A stretch of 64,000 nt of DNA from Betaproteobacteria bacterium (GTDB lineage: Bacteria > Pseudomonadota > Gammaproteobacteria > Burkholderiales > Burkholderiaceae): the NCBI GenBank assembly GCA_009921765.1, contig RFXC01000001.1, positions 13,409 to 77,408 on the forward strand. Direction: 5' to 3'. The notes below the pieces were generated by a model. It was not told the origin of the DNA. It saw only the letters and a list, made by a program, of their open reading frames with translations, and made no database searches. The stretch's first letter is position 1. Each line of letters begins with the position of its first letter. A program made the position numbers and the translations under genes. This document shows positions 8,852 through 17,278 of this stretch, in pieces.

Positions 8852-10772
8852 TTACAGTTTTTTGAGAATGCTGAGCAGGTTGGAGAAATTATCGGTCCAG
8901 GCCTTGAATCCCGGGCGTGGTTCAAGCCGCGTGAAATCCCGGAGCAACTCGGGCAGGCTTTCGAGCCGGCTGGGATCGACCAGAATCGCGAAGTGTGACG
9001 GTCGGCAGAGCTCGTCGTCGGTGACCTTGGTGACCTGATAGGCAAGCGCCACCTTGCCAAGCTCTGCTGCGGCCGCGGCCATCACCGGGCGCAGGTCAAG
9101 ATAGTGGTTGGTGATGTTGAAGATCAGGTAGCCATCGGGGCGCATGTGCCGCAGGTACACCTTGATGGCTTCGATCGTAGCCAGGTGCGTGGGCACTGAA
9201 TCGCCGGAGAAAGCATCCATGGCGAGCACATCAAACTGCTGATCGGGTTCGCGCTCCAGCATCAGACGGCCATCGCCCAAAATCGAAACAATTTTCGCTG
9301 GAGAATCCGACAGAAACGTGAACTCGCTTTTGGCGAGATCGAGCACCTGTTCGTTGATTTCGTAGATGCGCATCTCGTCGCCCGGGCGACCGTAGACCGC
9401 GAGCGTGCCAGTACCCAGCCCGAGCACGCCCAGCTTTCGGGGCCGATCCTGAGGGAGACTGCGAAAAACCCGCCCGATGCCGGAACGCTCGCAGAAGTAG
9501 GCAGTGGGGACGCGCCGCAATTTTTCGTCGAGGTATTGCTCGCCGTGGTTGATTCGGCCGTGCAGCATCACGCGCCGCATGCCGAAGTGTTCGTCCTTGA
9601 CGTCTTCCACCCGGGTCTGACTGTAGAAGTTGCGCACCACGGCACGAAAGCCCTCGACATAGGCGATCGAGAGGGTGGTGAGTCGTAGCCCATAGAGCGC
9701 GACCAGAATCAGGAGGGCGACGCGCCACACTTTCGACAGCTCGCGCCATAACACCGCGAGCGTGAGCGTTGCGCAGAGGAACAGTCCGATCGGGAGTTCG
9801 TAGTAGGCGTTGAAGATGGTGGGCGCAATCAGACCAACCAGTGTGCCGCCCAGCGCGCCGCCGATCGAGAGCATCAGATAGAACAGCGTGGACGAACGCC
9901 AGCGGAAGAAGCGGCAGAAAGAGCTTGCGCACGTAATAACGCGGCGCATCAAAACAGAGGATGAAACTGAGGAGGTAGATGCTCAAGGGGAGCACCCACA
10001 GGAACGGCACCGGCGCAATGTCTTGCGTCAGGTGGCGGGTCATGGACAGCAGCAGAATCGATGCGGTGGCCGACAGACCCACCCAGATCAGAAGCTCGCC
10101 CGCGCCGGGCCGAGGGGCGTCGTCAGGCACTGCGGCCTGAGCGCTCGCTGCGGCTGATGCTGTACCGTCGCCCGCCCGCCAGGTGAGCCACGCGGTGCCG
10201 AGCGCCGCGGCCACAAACACTACATAGGCGATTGACCAGCTGTTGGCCTGGGCTTCGAGTGCAAGCGCGGGCTCGATCAGCACCGGGTAGGTGAGAAGCG
10301 CAAGCATGGAGGCGAGATTGGAGAGCGCGTAGAGGCGATAGGCGCGTGAGCCATCGCCACTGGCGATACCGACCCGTGCATACCACGCCTGCATCAGCGG
10401 CCCGGTGGTGGAGAGCAGGAGGTAGGGTGCACCACACGCCACCGCGAGCACTGCAAGGACCGCGAGCGACGGATAGTCGAGCGTCATGCCTTTCCAGGAA
10501 GCGTCGGCGGCAACCGGCAAGGTGACCAGTGATATCACCAGCAGGGCGGCGTGAACCAGCGGTTGACGTGCCCGCGAGACCTTTTCATGGAGCCAGTGCA
10601 CATAGCCATAACCCAGCAGCAGCACGCTCTGAAAAAAAACGATGCAGGTGCTCCAGACCGATGATGACCCGCCGAACCACGGCAAGATCATCTTTGCCAC
10701 GATCGGCTGGATCTGGAACAGCAGAAACGCCGACAGAAAAACGGTGGTGGCAAAAACGACCATGGCGCTCAT
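8852..10772 (-). pseudogene. Fused membrane/spermidine-synthase-like protein, frameshifted with an apparent internal deletion
   Basis: Two pieces in different frames together resemble the fused MFS/spermidine-synthase-like family. The upstream piece (from the ATG at 10772, SD GGAG, to about 9885) has a membrane region with the family start FLSAFLLFQIQPIVAKMILPWFGG and about eight helices. The downstream piece (about 9883-8852) begins FYLMLSIGGALGG. It then carries a last membrane segment and a methyltransferase-like domain with GVLGLGTGTLAVYG, the acidic MRIYEIN strand, and DAFSGDSVPTHL. The frame changes by one base near 9884, where LAFVHAV runs straight into FYLML. From memory of the family, about 60-70 residues with further helices normally lie between these segments. 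Either the gene is inactivated or the assembly lost bases here. Confidence 0.75.
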
Positions 10773-10835
10773 ACGGTCCGCTCCGACGGCTGCAAAGGGT
10801 TTGGGCGAGCCGAAGGGTAACAAATCCGGCGGTGA

Positions 10836-11141
10836 TCAGCCGGCCGGTGTGCCTATGCCAAGGGCCACGCGGGCGCCCGCCATGACGTCTTCGCGGTCGG
10901 CGAGCACATAGCCCTTTTCGAGCATCCGGATCATGAACTGGCGGTTGTAGAGGAATGCAACGATCAGCTGCCAGATACCGAAACTGAAGATGGTGAACAG
11001 GAGATGGAGCGCCGCCACACCCAGTTCGCCCCTGAACAGGGGCACCCACCAGCCAAAGAAAAGGTAGGTCCAGCTGAAGCCGTAGTAACCGCTGCGAATA
11101 AGGCCAGTCGGCGGGTGTTGCAGCATCACTTTCCGGGCCAT
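10836..11141 (-). CDS. Small inner-membrane protein, function unknown
   Basis: A 101-residue protein with two hydrophobic segments: about residues 18-40 (YYGFSWTYLFFGWWVPLF) and 44-68. These are followed by a basic/polar tail with an LEKGY segment. The YGFSWTxLFFGWWVPLFRGE pattern is seen in small uncharacterised membrane proteins of the DUF2628/HrgC type. I chose the ATG at 11141 because AAGGA precedes it at a suitable distance; a longer reading would add non-hydrophobic residues. It lies 63 bases upstream of the broken spermidine-synthase-like gene on the same strand and may share its transcript. Confidence 0.7.
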   Translation of the reverse strand: MARKVMLQHPPTGLIRSGYYGFSWTYLFFGWWVPLFRGELGVAALHLLFTIFSFGIWQLIVAFLYNRQFMIRMLEKGYVLADREDVMAGARVALGIGTPAG

Positions 11142-11292
11142 CTGGGGTCCTTTGTGTCGGGTCAGCGTGATATTGTGCCCGAGGTGGAGGGCTGCGCCTT
11201 GACGAGGATGCTCATGGTCCTGTGCGCCGGGCTCCACACTGGCCGGGCCGTCTGCCGGTCATCACATCAAATCAAAAACAGGAGACAGCAGC

Positions 11293-12354
11293 ATGAGCAC
11301 ACGACTGATTGGCATCGCCGTCGCATTGAGCGCACTTGCGCTGGGCGGATGCGCGCATCATCACCACGCCACCGACCACTACGCGGTGAAGGAAGTGGGC
11401 AGCTTTCATATCGGCGGCCGGCAGGTCACGCTCTCTGGACTGCCGACCAAGGAGATCGTGTTCACCGCCGGCGCGGCACCCTTCAAAGTCGATCCCAACG
11501 GCGACTTCGAAGTCGAGCAGATGTATGTGCAGTTCGTGAAGCTTCACGAGGTGAGCCGCAAGGGTCGCTATCCGATGCTGATGTGGCATGGCGGCGGACT
11601 GTCGGGCGTGACCTGGGAAACCAAGCCCGACGGCAATCCGGGCTGGCAGCAGTTCTTTCTCAAGGCGGGCCACGATGTTTACGTGAGCGATGCAGTGGAG
11701 CGTGGTCGTGCGTCCTGGGCTCGTTACCCCGAAATCTTCAAGACCGAGCCGTTCTTTCGAACCAAAAAAGAGGCGTGGGAACTGTTCCGTCTCGGGCCGG
11801 AGGGCACCGGCTACAACACCGACCCCGCCCGGCGGACGGTTTTTCCCGAGGGTACGCTGTTCCCGGTGAAAGCGTTTGACCAGTTCGGCAAACAGGGCAT
11901 TCCGCGCTGGGCAACCAATGATGCGGCTTCGCAGGCGGCCTACGACCAATATGTCCAGAAGGTGTGCCCCTGCGTGATCGTGGTGCACAGCCAGGGCGGC
12001 AACTTCACCTTCAACGCAGCGCTCAAGGCGCCGGGTCTGGTGAAGGGCGTGATTGCGATCGAGCCCTCGGGCGCGCCCAATCCGCAGCGCACCGATCTGT
12101 CACCGCTCAAAGGCGTGCCGCATCTGTTCGTGTGGGGCGATTATCTCGAGCGGCATTCCCTCTGGCAGCGGATCATGCCGGCGGTCAATGCTTATGAGGA
12201 TGCCCTTCGGAAGCAGGGCACCGACGTTACCCGCATCGATCTGCCCAAACTCGGCATTCGCGGCAACTCGCACATGCTGATGATGGACACCAACTCCGAT
12301 CAGATCGCCGCGATGATTCAGAAATGGATGGTCGACAAGGGGCTGTCGCAGTAA
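11293..12354 (+). CDS. Lipoprotein esterase, alpha/beta hydrolase (Alcaligenes esterase 713-like)
   Basis: A 353-residue alpha/beta-hydrolase with a lipoprotein signal (lipobox LGGC, lipidated Cys 20), so it is probably anchored in the outer or inner membrane facing the periplasm. A WHGGGLSGVTWE segment (about residue 98 on) supplies the oxyanion region. The nucleophile elbow is HSQGG with Ser 233. Glu 257 (IAIEPSG) and His 327 (GNSHML) complete a likely Ser-Glu-His triad. A CPC pair at 225-227, just before the elbow, matches the disulfide feature I recall for esterase 713. The stretch RRTVFPEGTLFP is also family-like. It is followed 22 bases later by a GNAT gene on the same strand. The ester substrate is unknown. 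Confidence 0.82.
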   Translation: MSTRLIGIAVALSALALGGCAHHHHATDHYAVKEVGSFHIGGRQVTLSGLPTKEIVFTAGAAPFKVDPNGDFEVEQMYVQFVKLHEVSRKGRYPMLMWHGGGLSGVTWETKPDGNPGWQQFFLKAGHDVYVSDAVERGRASWARYPEIFKTEPFFRTKKEAWELFRLGPEGTGYNTDPARRTVFPEGTLFPVKAFDQFGKQGIPRWATNDAASQAAYDQYVQKVCPCVIVVHSQGGNFTFNAALKAPGLVKGVIAIEPSGAPNPQRTDLSPLKGVPHLFVWGDYLERHSLWQRIMPAVNAYEDALRKQGTDVTRIDLPKLGIRGNSHMLMMDTNSDQIAAMIQKWMVDKGLSQ

Positions 12355-12376
12355 ACCGCGCTTCATGAGGCGCGTG

Positions 12377-13081
12377 ATGACAGACGAGCACGGTCTGCCG
12401 GTTGGGCCCGCCGTGCCCGGATGGACTGGCGCTCTACCGCCGCAACGTCGGGTGATTGAGGGACGGTTCTGCCGGCTCGAGCCGGTCGATGTCGATCGGC
12501 ACGGATCAGCCCTCTGGAGCGCGCATTCGAGCGCGCCCGACGGCCGGCATTGGGCCTATCTTTTTCATGACAGGCCGGCTACCGAAGCGGCCTTTCTCGA
12601 ATTGCTCTCCAGCATGGCGCAGAGCGTTGATCCCTTGCACTGGTCGGTTGTTGATCGTCGAGACGAGGCCGCTACGGGCACGCTGTCATTGATGCGGATC
12701 GATCCCGCGCACGGCGTGATCGAAGTGGGTCATGTCAATTTCTCGCCAGCGCTTCAGCGCACCCGCGCATCGACCGAGGCGCAATACCTCATGATGCGCT
12801 ACGTCTTCGAGGACCTTGGTTATCGGCGCTACGAGTGGAAGTGCGACAGTCTCAATGCCCGGTCTCGTGCGACTGCATTGCGGCTGGGATTCAGCTTTGA
12901 GGGCATCTTCCGGCAGGCGGTGATCTACAAAGGGCGCTCGCGCGACACCGCGTGGTACTCGGTCGTTGATCGCGAGTGGCCTCAACTGCGCGAGGGCTTC
13001 GAGCGCTGGCTCGCGCCCGACAACACGGACGCAGACGGGCAGCGCCTGCGCAGCCTGATCGAGTGCCGGGAACGCCCGTAA
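12377..13081 (+). CDS. GNAT-family N-acetyltransferase (RimJ/RimL-like)
   Basis: A 234-residue acetyl-CoA-dependent acetyltransferase of the RimJ/RimL type. Typical elements are an N-terminal LEPVDVDRH segment, a central beta strand GVIEVGHVNFSP, and a YLMMRYVFEDLGYRRYEWKC stretch (acetyl-CoA helix region). A final ARSRATALRLGFSFEGIFRQ segment is characteristic of this branch. I chose the ATG at 12377 because GAGG lies seven bases upstream; another ATG at 12365 has no ribosome-binding site. It sits just downstream of the esterase and converges with the Gfo/Idh/MocA gene. The acceptor (protein N-terminus, amino acid or drug) cannot be told. Confidence 0.85.
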   Translation: MTDEHGLPVGPAVPGWTGALPPQRRVIEGRFCRLEPVDVDRHGSALWSAHSSAPDGRHWAYLFHDRPATEAAFLELLSSMAQSVDPLHWSVVDRRDEAATGTLSLMRIDPAHGVIEVGHVNFSPALQRTRASTEAQYLMMRYVFEDLGYRRYEWKCDSLNARSRATALRLGFSFEGIFRQAVIYKGRSRDTAWYSVVDREWPQLREGFERWLAPDNTDADGQRLRSLIECRERP

Positions 13082-13101
13082 GTGTTGCCGGGCAGTGTGG
13101 G

Positions 13102-14088
13102 TCAGCCGCCTGCCGCTGCGTAGATCCGATCCTGCAGGCGCACCGCAGCGACACAGGCCCCAACCGGCACGGGCGGGGCTGCATCGGCTTCGAAGGCATC
13201 GAGGGCAGCGCGCGTCATGGTCTGATAAAGCCGATGCGGCGTATCGACCTCGCGCGTTTCAAGCGAGCCGCCCCGTCTATGCACCCAGAGCCTGCCGTTG
13301 CTTTCGCGAAGGTAGGCGCCCGACGTGGCGATCCGCCACTCATAGTCGCCCCCCTCCTGCAGGTTGGCATAGCTGTAGCCTGCCTCGAGCGACGCATGAA
13401 AACCATTGGCACCCGCGAGACTTGCAGCGGCGAACCCTTCAATGCCGAGGCTGGCATCGAAGCGGCTGCAGTGCGCGCTCAACAACCGAAGTGGCTGGTC
13501 GGCGGCGAGGCCAAGAACAGCGTCTGCGCCATGCACGCCGAGATTGCGCAGAGCGCCCCCACCGCTTGCAGCCGGCTCAAGCATCCAGCCCACCCCTGAA
13601 TCGCGATAGCGCGACGCCGGGCCGTTGATGGTCCGGAAATGCGCGTGCCGAAGTTCGCCCAACGCTCCGGCCGCGATGAGTGAACGAACTTCGTCCCAGA
13701 TGGCCATGTATCGATTGGGCAGGCAGACGCTTGCGAAGATGCCGGCGGCCTCGATCGCGGCGGCGGCCCGTTCGGCTTCCCCCGCGTGGCGACCCATCGG
13801 TTTTTCCACCAGCATCGGAACACGCAGTGCAGCGACGCGTGCGATTTCGTCGGCCGCGTGATCATGCCGCGGCAATACCACCGCGAAGTCTGGGCGCAGT
13901 CGCTCGATCAGTGCCTCGGTGGGCGCGATGAATTCAACGCCCAGGCGCGTCGCGGCGGACTCGCCGGCGACGGGGTCGGTGTCGGAGGCGCCGCAGATCA
14001 GCGCGCCGCGCGCCCGCAGTGCTTCGGCATAGCGGGGCGCGTGCCAGTGGCTTACGCCAACCAGCGCGACACGAAGGCGTGCCCGCAT
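13102..14088 (-). CDS. Gfo/Idh/MocA-family NAD(P)-dependent oxidoreductase
   Basis: A 328-residue protein with an N-terminal Rossmann fold (LRVALVGVSHWHAPRYAEAL, residues 5-24) and the family EKP signature at residues 95-97. A C-terminal alpha/beta dimerisation domain includes a GGGALRNLGVHGADAVLGL stretch that holds the usual catalytic-region His. The dinucleotide motif GVSHWH lacks the standard third Gly, which is tolerated in this family. Its ATG shares one base with the stop of the upstream FAH-family gene, so the two are coupled. It probably oxidises or reduces a sugar- or cyclic-polyol-like intermediate, but the neighbours do not settle which. Confidence 0.88.
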   Translation of the reverse strand: MRARLRVALVGVSHWHAPRYAEALRARGALICGASDTDPVAGESAATRLGVEFIAPTEALIERLRPDFAVVLPRHDHAADEIARVAALRVPMLVEKPMGRHAGEAERAAAAIEAAGIFASVCLPNRYMAIWDEVRSLIAAGALGELRHAHFRTINGPASRYRDSGVGWMLEPAASGGGALRNLGVHGADAVLGLAADQPLRLLSAHCSRFDASLGIEGFAAASLAGANGFHASLEAGYSYANLQEGGDYEWRIATSGAYLRESNGRLWVHRRGGSLETREVDTPHRLYQTMTRAALDAFEADAAPPVPVGACVAAVRLQDRIYAAAGG

Positions 14089-14873
14089 CAGACGATCCGC
14101 ACGCTCAGGTCGGGGAGTCCGTCGATATGGCAGTCGATGACATCGCCGCGCACCACCGGCCCGACGTTTTCGGGGGTACCCGAATAAATGATGTCACCAG
14201 GAAACAGCTCGAACGCCTGGGACAGACGGCTCACCTGCTCGGCTACATTCCAGATCATCTGGTTGAGGTTGGCGTTCTGGCGGATCTTCCCGTTGACCTT
14301 CAGCCAGATCGTGCCCTGGCGGTAGTGGCCGGTCTGGCTTACCGGATGAATCGGGCCGATTGGCGCCGACCGATCAAAGCTCTTGCCGATTTCCCAGGGC
14401 TTCTTCTCGTCGCCCATGGCGCGCTGCAGATCGCGGCGTGTCATGTCCAGGCCCAATGCATAACCGAAAACCAGTTCGAGAGCGCGATCGACCGGTACAT
14501 TTCGCCCGCCTCGGTGAAGGGCGGCCACCAGTTCGACCTCGTAGTGGTAATTCTTGGTGAGCGGAGGGTAGGGGTGATCGGCCACGGTGCCCGGCGCCAC
14601 GTTCTGGATGGCGTCGGTGGGTTTCTGAAAAAAGAATGGTGGTTCGCGGGTGGGGTCTGATCCCATTTCGCGTGCATGCGCTGCGTAGTTTCGACCGATG
14701 CAATAAATGCGGCGAACCGGAAACACCTGAGTGCTGCCCGCAATGGGAACCGTTGTGACCGGCACATCGAACAGCGTTCGTGCGGTCTGGTTCGCGGTAC
14801 CGGGCAGGGCGCATCCGGCAAGCGCGCCCAGACTCAGGGTGGCGGAGGTTTCAAACAGTTTGCGGCGACTCAT
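14088..14873 (-). CDS. Fumarylacetoacetate-hydrolase-family protein with a Tat-like lipoprotein signal
   Basis: A 261-residue FAH-fold hydrolase. Family elements are the YCIGRNYAAHAREMG segment, PFFFQKPTDAI, the metal-binding Glu pair in YHYEVELVAAL, the metal Asp in GYALGLDMTRRDLQ, and the terminal SGTPENVGPVVRGD. The start at 14873 (GGGAG upstream) opens an unusual N-terminus: SRRKLFE resembles a twin-arginine motif, and LGALAGC is a lipobox with Cys 21. This predicts export and lipidation, whereas typical FAH hydrolases are cytosolic. It lies between the intradiol dioxygenase and the Gfo/Idh/MocA gene, all on one strand, consistent with cleavage of a ring-fission product. Confidence 0.83.
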   Translation of the reverse strand: MSRRKLFETSATLSLGALAGCALPGTANQTARTLFDVPVTTVPIAGSTQVFPVRRIYCIGRNYAAHAREMGSDPTREPPFFFQKPTDAIQNVAPGTVADHPYPPLTKNYHYEVELVAALHRGGRNVPVDRALELVFGYALGLDMTRRDLQRAMGDEKKPWEIGKSFDRSAPIGPIHPVSQTGHYRQGTIWLKVNGKIRQNANLNQMIWNVAEQVSRLSQAFELFPGDIIYSGTPENVGPVVRGDVIDCHIDGLPDLSVRIV

Positions 14874-14986
14874 GGCAGAGCTCCCGATCCAGGAAGTGGG
14901 TAAGCGAACAGGTGAGCGAAGCGGGGACCCTGCATCTTCAACTCCCGCCCCGTCGATTTCAAGCACCGTGCGCGGCAGCCTTCGTC

Positions 14987-15928
14987 TCAACATCGTTCCA
15001 GAACCTGAAGCTGGGGGCGCTCGCCCTCGGCCTTGCCCGTGATGGGCGCGCGCGGCCAGCGGGCCTCGCCCGGTTCGATCACGAACACCTGTTCAAGCGA
15101 ATACCAGGGTCCGCTCACGTCGTTGTCCGGTGCGGGCTCGGCGTCGTGGCGTTGGTAGTGGCCGATCAACGAACGCGTGACGGCAAACTGCACGTCCGAG
15201 TCCAGATTCGGGTCGTCGCTGGAGTAGATCTGCGAGAACTGGGTCTTGTAGCCGGGTTTGTGGATTAGAAAATGAATGTGAGCGGGACGCAGGTTGTGGC
15301 GTCCCTGGGCACGGAGCAGATCGCCTACCGGGCCGCTCACCGGAATCGGATAGCCTGCGGGCTTGATGCTTCGGAAGCGGAAGCCGCCCTTACTGTCAGT
15401 CGTGAAGCGGCCGCGCAGATTCATGTCGGCCTGCGCGGGGTCCTGGTTTTCATAGAAGCCCTCCGATGACGAGTGCCAGACGTCGACCTCAGCACCTGCC
15501 ACGGGCTGGCCCTGGTTGTCACGAACCCAACCCGTCACAAAAATCGGCTCGCCCGCAGTCGGGCCTCGCACAATGCTTGCGCCGTTGGCCGTGGGGGGAG
15601 AATGCTCACGCCAGAAGGGGCCCAGCAGATTGGCGGTGGTGGGCTGGGTGCCGCCAGCGCCGTTGTTGAGAAGGCAGACCAGCGCCGAGATACCGAGCGA
15701 GCCGGCCCCGAGCACTACCTCATTGTGTGACGGTCCGGTCAGCTGGCCCAGCCGGGCGATGACCGCGCAGATTTTCTGAAACTCAGCCTCGGTGAGCGCG
15801 GTGTCGCGAACGAAGCCATGAAGGTGGCGGACGGCCGACTGCATGATGGTCCGCCAGCGCGCGTCATCGGCCCGTTCGAGTTCGGAGAGGACGGCCGCGG
15901 TGAGGTCTTCAGGGCGTTCGACAATCAT
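14987..15928 (-). CDS. Intradiol ring-cleavage dioxygenase (hydroxyquinol/catechol 1,2-dioxygenase type)
   Basis: A non-haem Fe(III) enzyme that opens the ring of an ortho-diphenol between the hydroxyls. The 313-residue chain has the alpha-helical N-terminal dimerisation domain (about 10-105) of the catechol/hydroxyquinol branch. The catalytic beta-sandwich carries the iron ligands Tyr 159 (GFYENQDP), Tyr 193 (GYPIPVSGPVG), His 217 and His 219 (RPAHIHF). The LLGPFWREHSPP stretch and overall look favour hydroxyquinol 1,2-dioxygenase, which would give maleylacetate. No maleylacetate reductase is nearby, so the exact substrate is open. It is the first gene of the catabolic set with the FAH-like and Gfo/Idh/MocA genes. 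Confidence 0.88.
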   Translation of the reverse strand: MIVERPEDLTAAVLSELERADDARWRTIMQSAVRHLHGFVRDTALTEAEFQKICAVIARLGQLTGPSHNEVVLGAGSLGISALVCLLNNGAGGTQPTTANLLGPFWREHSPPTANGASIVRGPTAGEPIFVTGWVRDNQGQPVAGAEVDVWHSSSEGFYENQDPAQADMNLRGRFTTDSKGGFRFRSIKPAGYPIPVSGPVGDLLRAQGRHNLRPAHIHFLIHKPGYKTQFSQIYSSDDPNLDSDVQFAVTRSLIGHYQRHDAEPAPDNDVSGPWYSLEQVFVIEPGEARWPRAPITGKAEGERPQLQVLERC

Positions 15929-15979
15929 GCAAATCTCCGGGCTGGGGCGGACGCCGACACTTTACGACACCCCAGGGGG

Positions 15980-17242
15980 TCAGCGTCCCAGCAAAGCGAA
16001 GCCGCGGGCCCAGCTGGGCGGCTGGCCGTTGATACGCGCCACGGCGCTGACCTGGGCAGGGTCAACGCGAAGACCGGCCGGCCCGAACAGCAGGGCATGG
16101 ATGAAGGTGCCGTTGGCACAGGCCGTCTGCGCGAAGCGATTCTTCGGATCGCGCCGGATGAAGCCGATGACTTTGTCGCCATATGCATCTTCGCCTTCGC
16201 ACTGGCCGCGGAGCGTGCTCGCCAGCGTGCCTGGCTGACCGATGACCTGCCAATCGGCAAGCGAGAAATAAACCGACGCAAGTCCGACAAGGGGGCGCCT
16301 TGACTGGCGGATTGCGGTGGCAAGAGGCGGGAGGTCGAAGGGACGTATGACCGCGTCATACATCTCGCTGCATTGTTCGAAACTGAAACGGCCCCGGGCG
16401 ACCAGGTGGCGGCTGCCATCGGCGTCGAAGGCACTGAGTCCGCCCGCGGCCTTGCGATTGTCTGGGTAGCAGTGTTCTTCGTCGGCATTCGACCGGCTGC
16501 GAGCCGCGTTGAGCATGGCGCGTCGCGCCTCATCCTGGCCCAGGCCGAGCCAAGTGAGGCTGACCACCTGATGGCTGCGTCCGTTCAGCCGCACTGCGGT
16601 GACCGGAGCGCCCGCCAGGGCCTCGCCCGAGTAGGCAAGCTGCGCCGACGCGCCCCCCACCTCGATGACGGCCACGGTTGCCCCCGCGGGTGTGCTCGCG
16701 AGCGCACCGCTCAGGTCGTTGACATCGACCCAGGCATAGACGCCTTCGAGATGACCGCTCAGGGTTTCGATGCGACGCGCGGTGACGCCTGCCGAAGAGA
16801 GCGTGTGTCGCACGCTCTGGTAGATCACCTGGGCAGCAGCCGGATTGTCGGCGTCGAGGCGGCGCATGCCTGCGGTGGCGAGCACGTGGACATGCACGGC
16901 GCTGCGTTCGATGTTCAACAGGGCGAGCCTGTCTAGCAGTTGTTCGAGCAGTGGCTGGATGCCGCGGGGACCAGCGTCGCCAGGCGAACGCTCAAACGAG
17001 GACAGGGCCTCGCCCGCCTTGGCTTCGAACAACTGTTTAACGGCCACGCTGCGCTCGGCCGCTGTACGTTCGTAGAGATGAAGGCGCGAGCCGCTGCTGC
17101 CTGCGTCGATGACCGCGAGATAGCGCGCGGCATCCTCGGCGAGCGCCTTCGATCCCAGGCAGAGGAGGAGAGCGAGGCTTGCGAGGCCCGCTCGCAGCAG
17201 GGGAGGACATTGCATGGACAGAAGCTTCGCGGTGATAGGCAT
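15980..17242 (-). CDS. GDA1/CD39-family nucleoside di/triphosphatase (apyrase), exported
   Basis: A 420-residue ecto-apyrase-like protein. After a signal peptide (about residues 1-35, ending ALA) it shows the apyrase-conserved regions. ACR1 is IDAGSSGSRLHLY (45-57), ACR2 is ATAGMR (122-127), ACR3 is SGHLEGVYAWVDVN (162-175, catalytic Glu 166) and ACR4 is IEVGGASAQ (193-201). Enzymes of this family hydrolyse NTPs and NDPs outside the cytoplasm. They are common in eukaryotes and scattered in bacteria such as Legionella. Two starts are possible (17242 or 17215); neither has a good ribosome-binding site. It lies 51 bases upstream of the dioxygenase gene and 36 bases downstream of an MFS gene. A periplasmic nucleotide-salvage role is inferred. 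Confidence 0.88.
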   Translation of the reverse strand: MPITAKLLSMQCPPLLRAGLASLALLLCLGSKALAEDAARYLAVIDAGSSGSRLHLYERTAAERSVAVKQLFEAKAGEALSSFERSPGDAGPRGIQPLLEQLLDRLALLNIERSAVHVHVLATAGMRRLDADNPAAAQVIYQSVRHTLSSAGVTARRIETLSGHLEGVYAWVDVNDLSGALASTPAGATVAVIEVGGASAQLAYSGEALAGAPVTAVRLNGRSHQVVSLTWLGLGQDEARRAMLNAARSRSNADEEHCYPDNRKAAGGLSAFDADGSRHLVARGRFSFEQCSEMYDAVIRPFDLPPLATAIRQSRRPLVGLASVYFSLADWQVIGQPGTLASTLRGQCEGEDAYGDKVIGFIRRDPKNRFAQTACANGTFIHALLFGPAGLRVDPAQVSAVARINGQPPSWARGFALLGR

Positions 17243-17278
17243 GCGGACTGGCTGGTCGGATCAGGATCAGTGTAGCGG

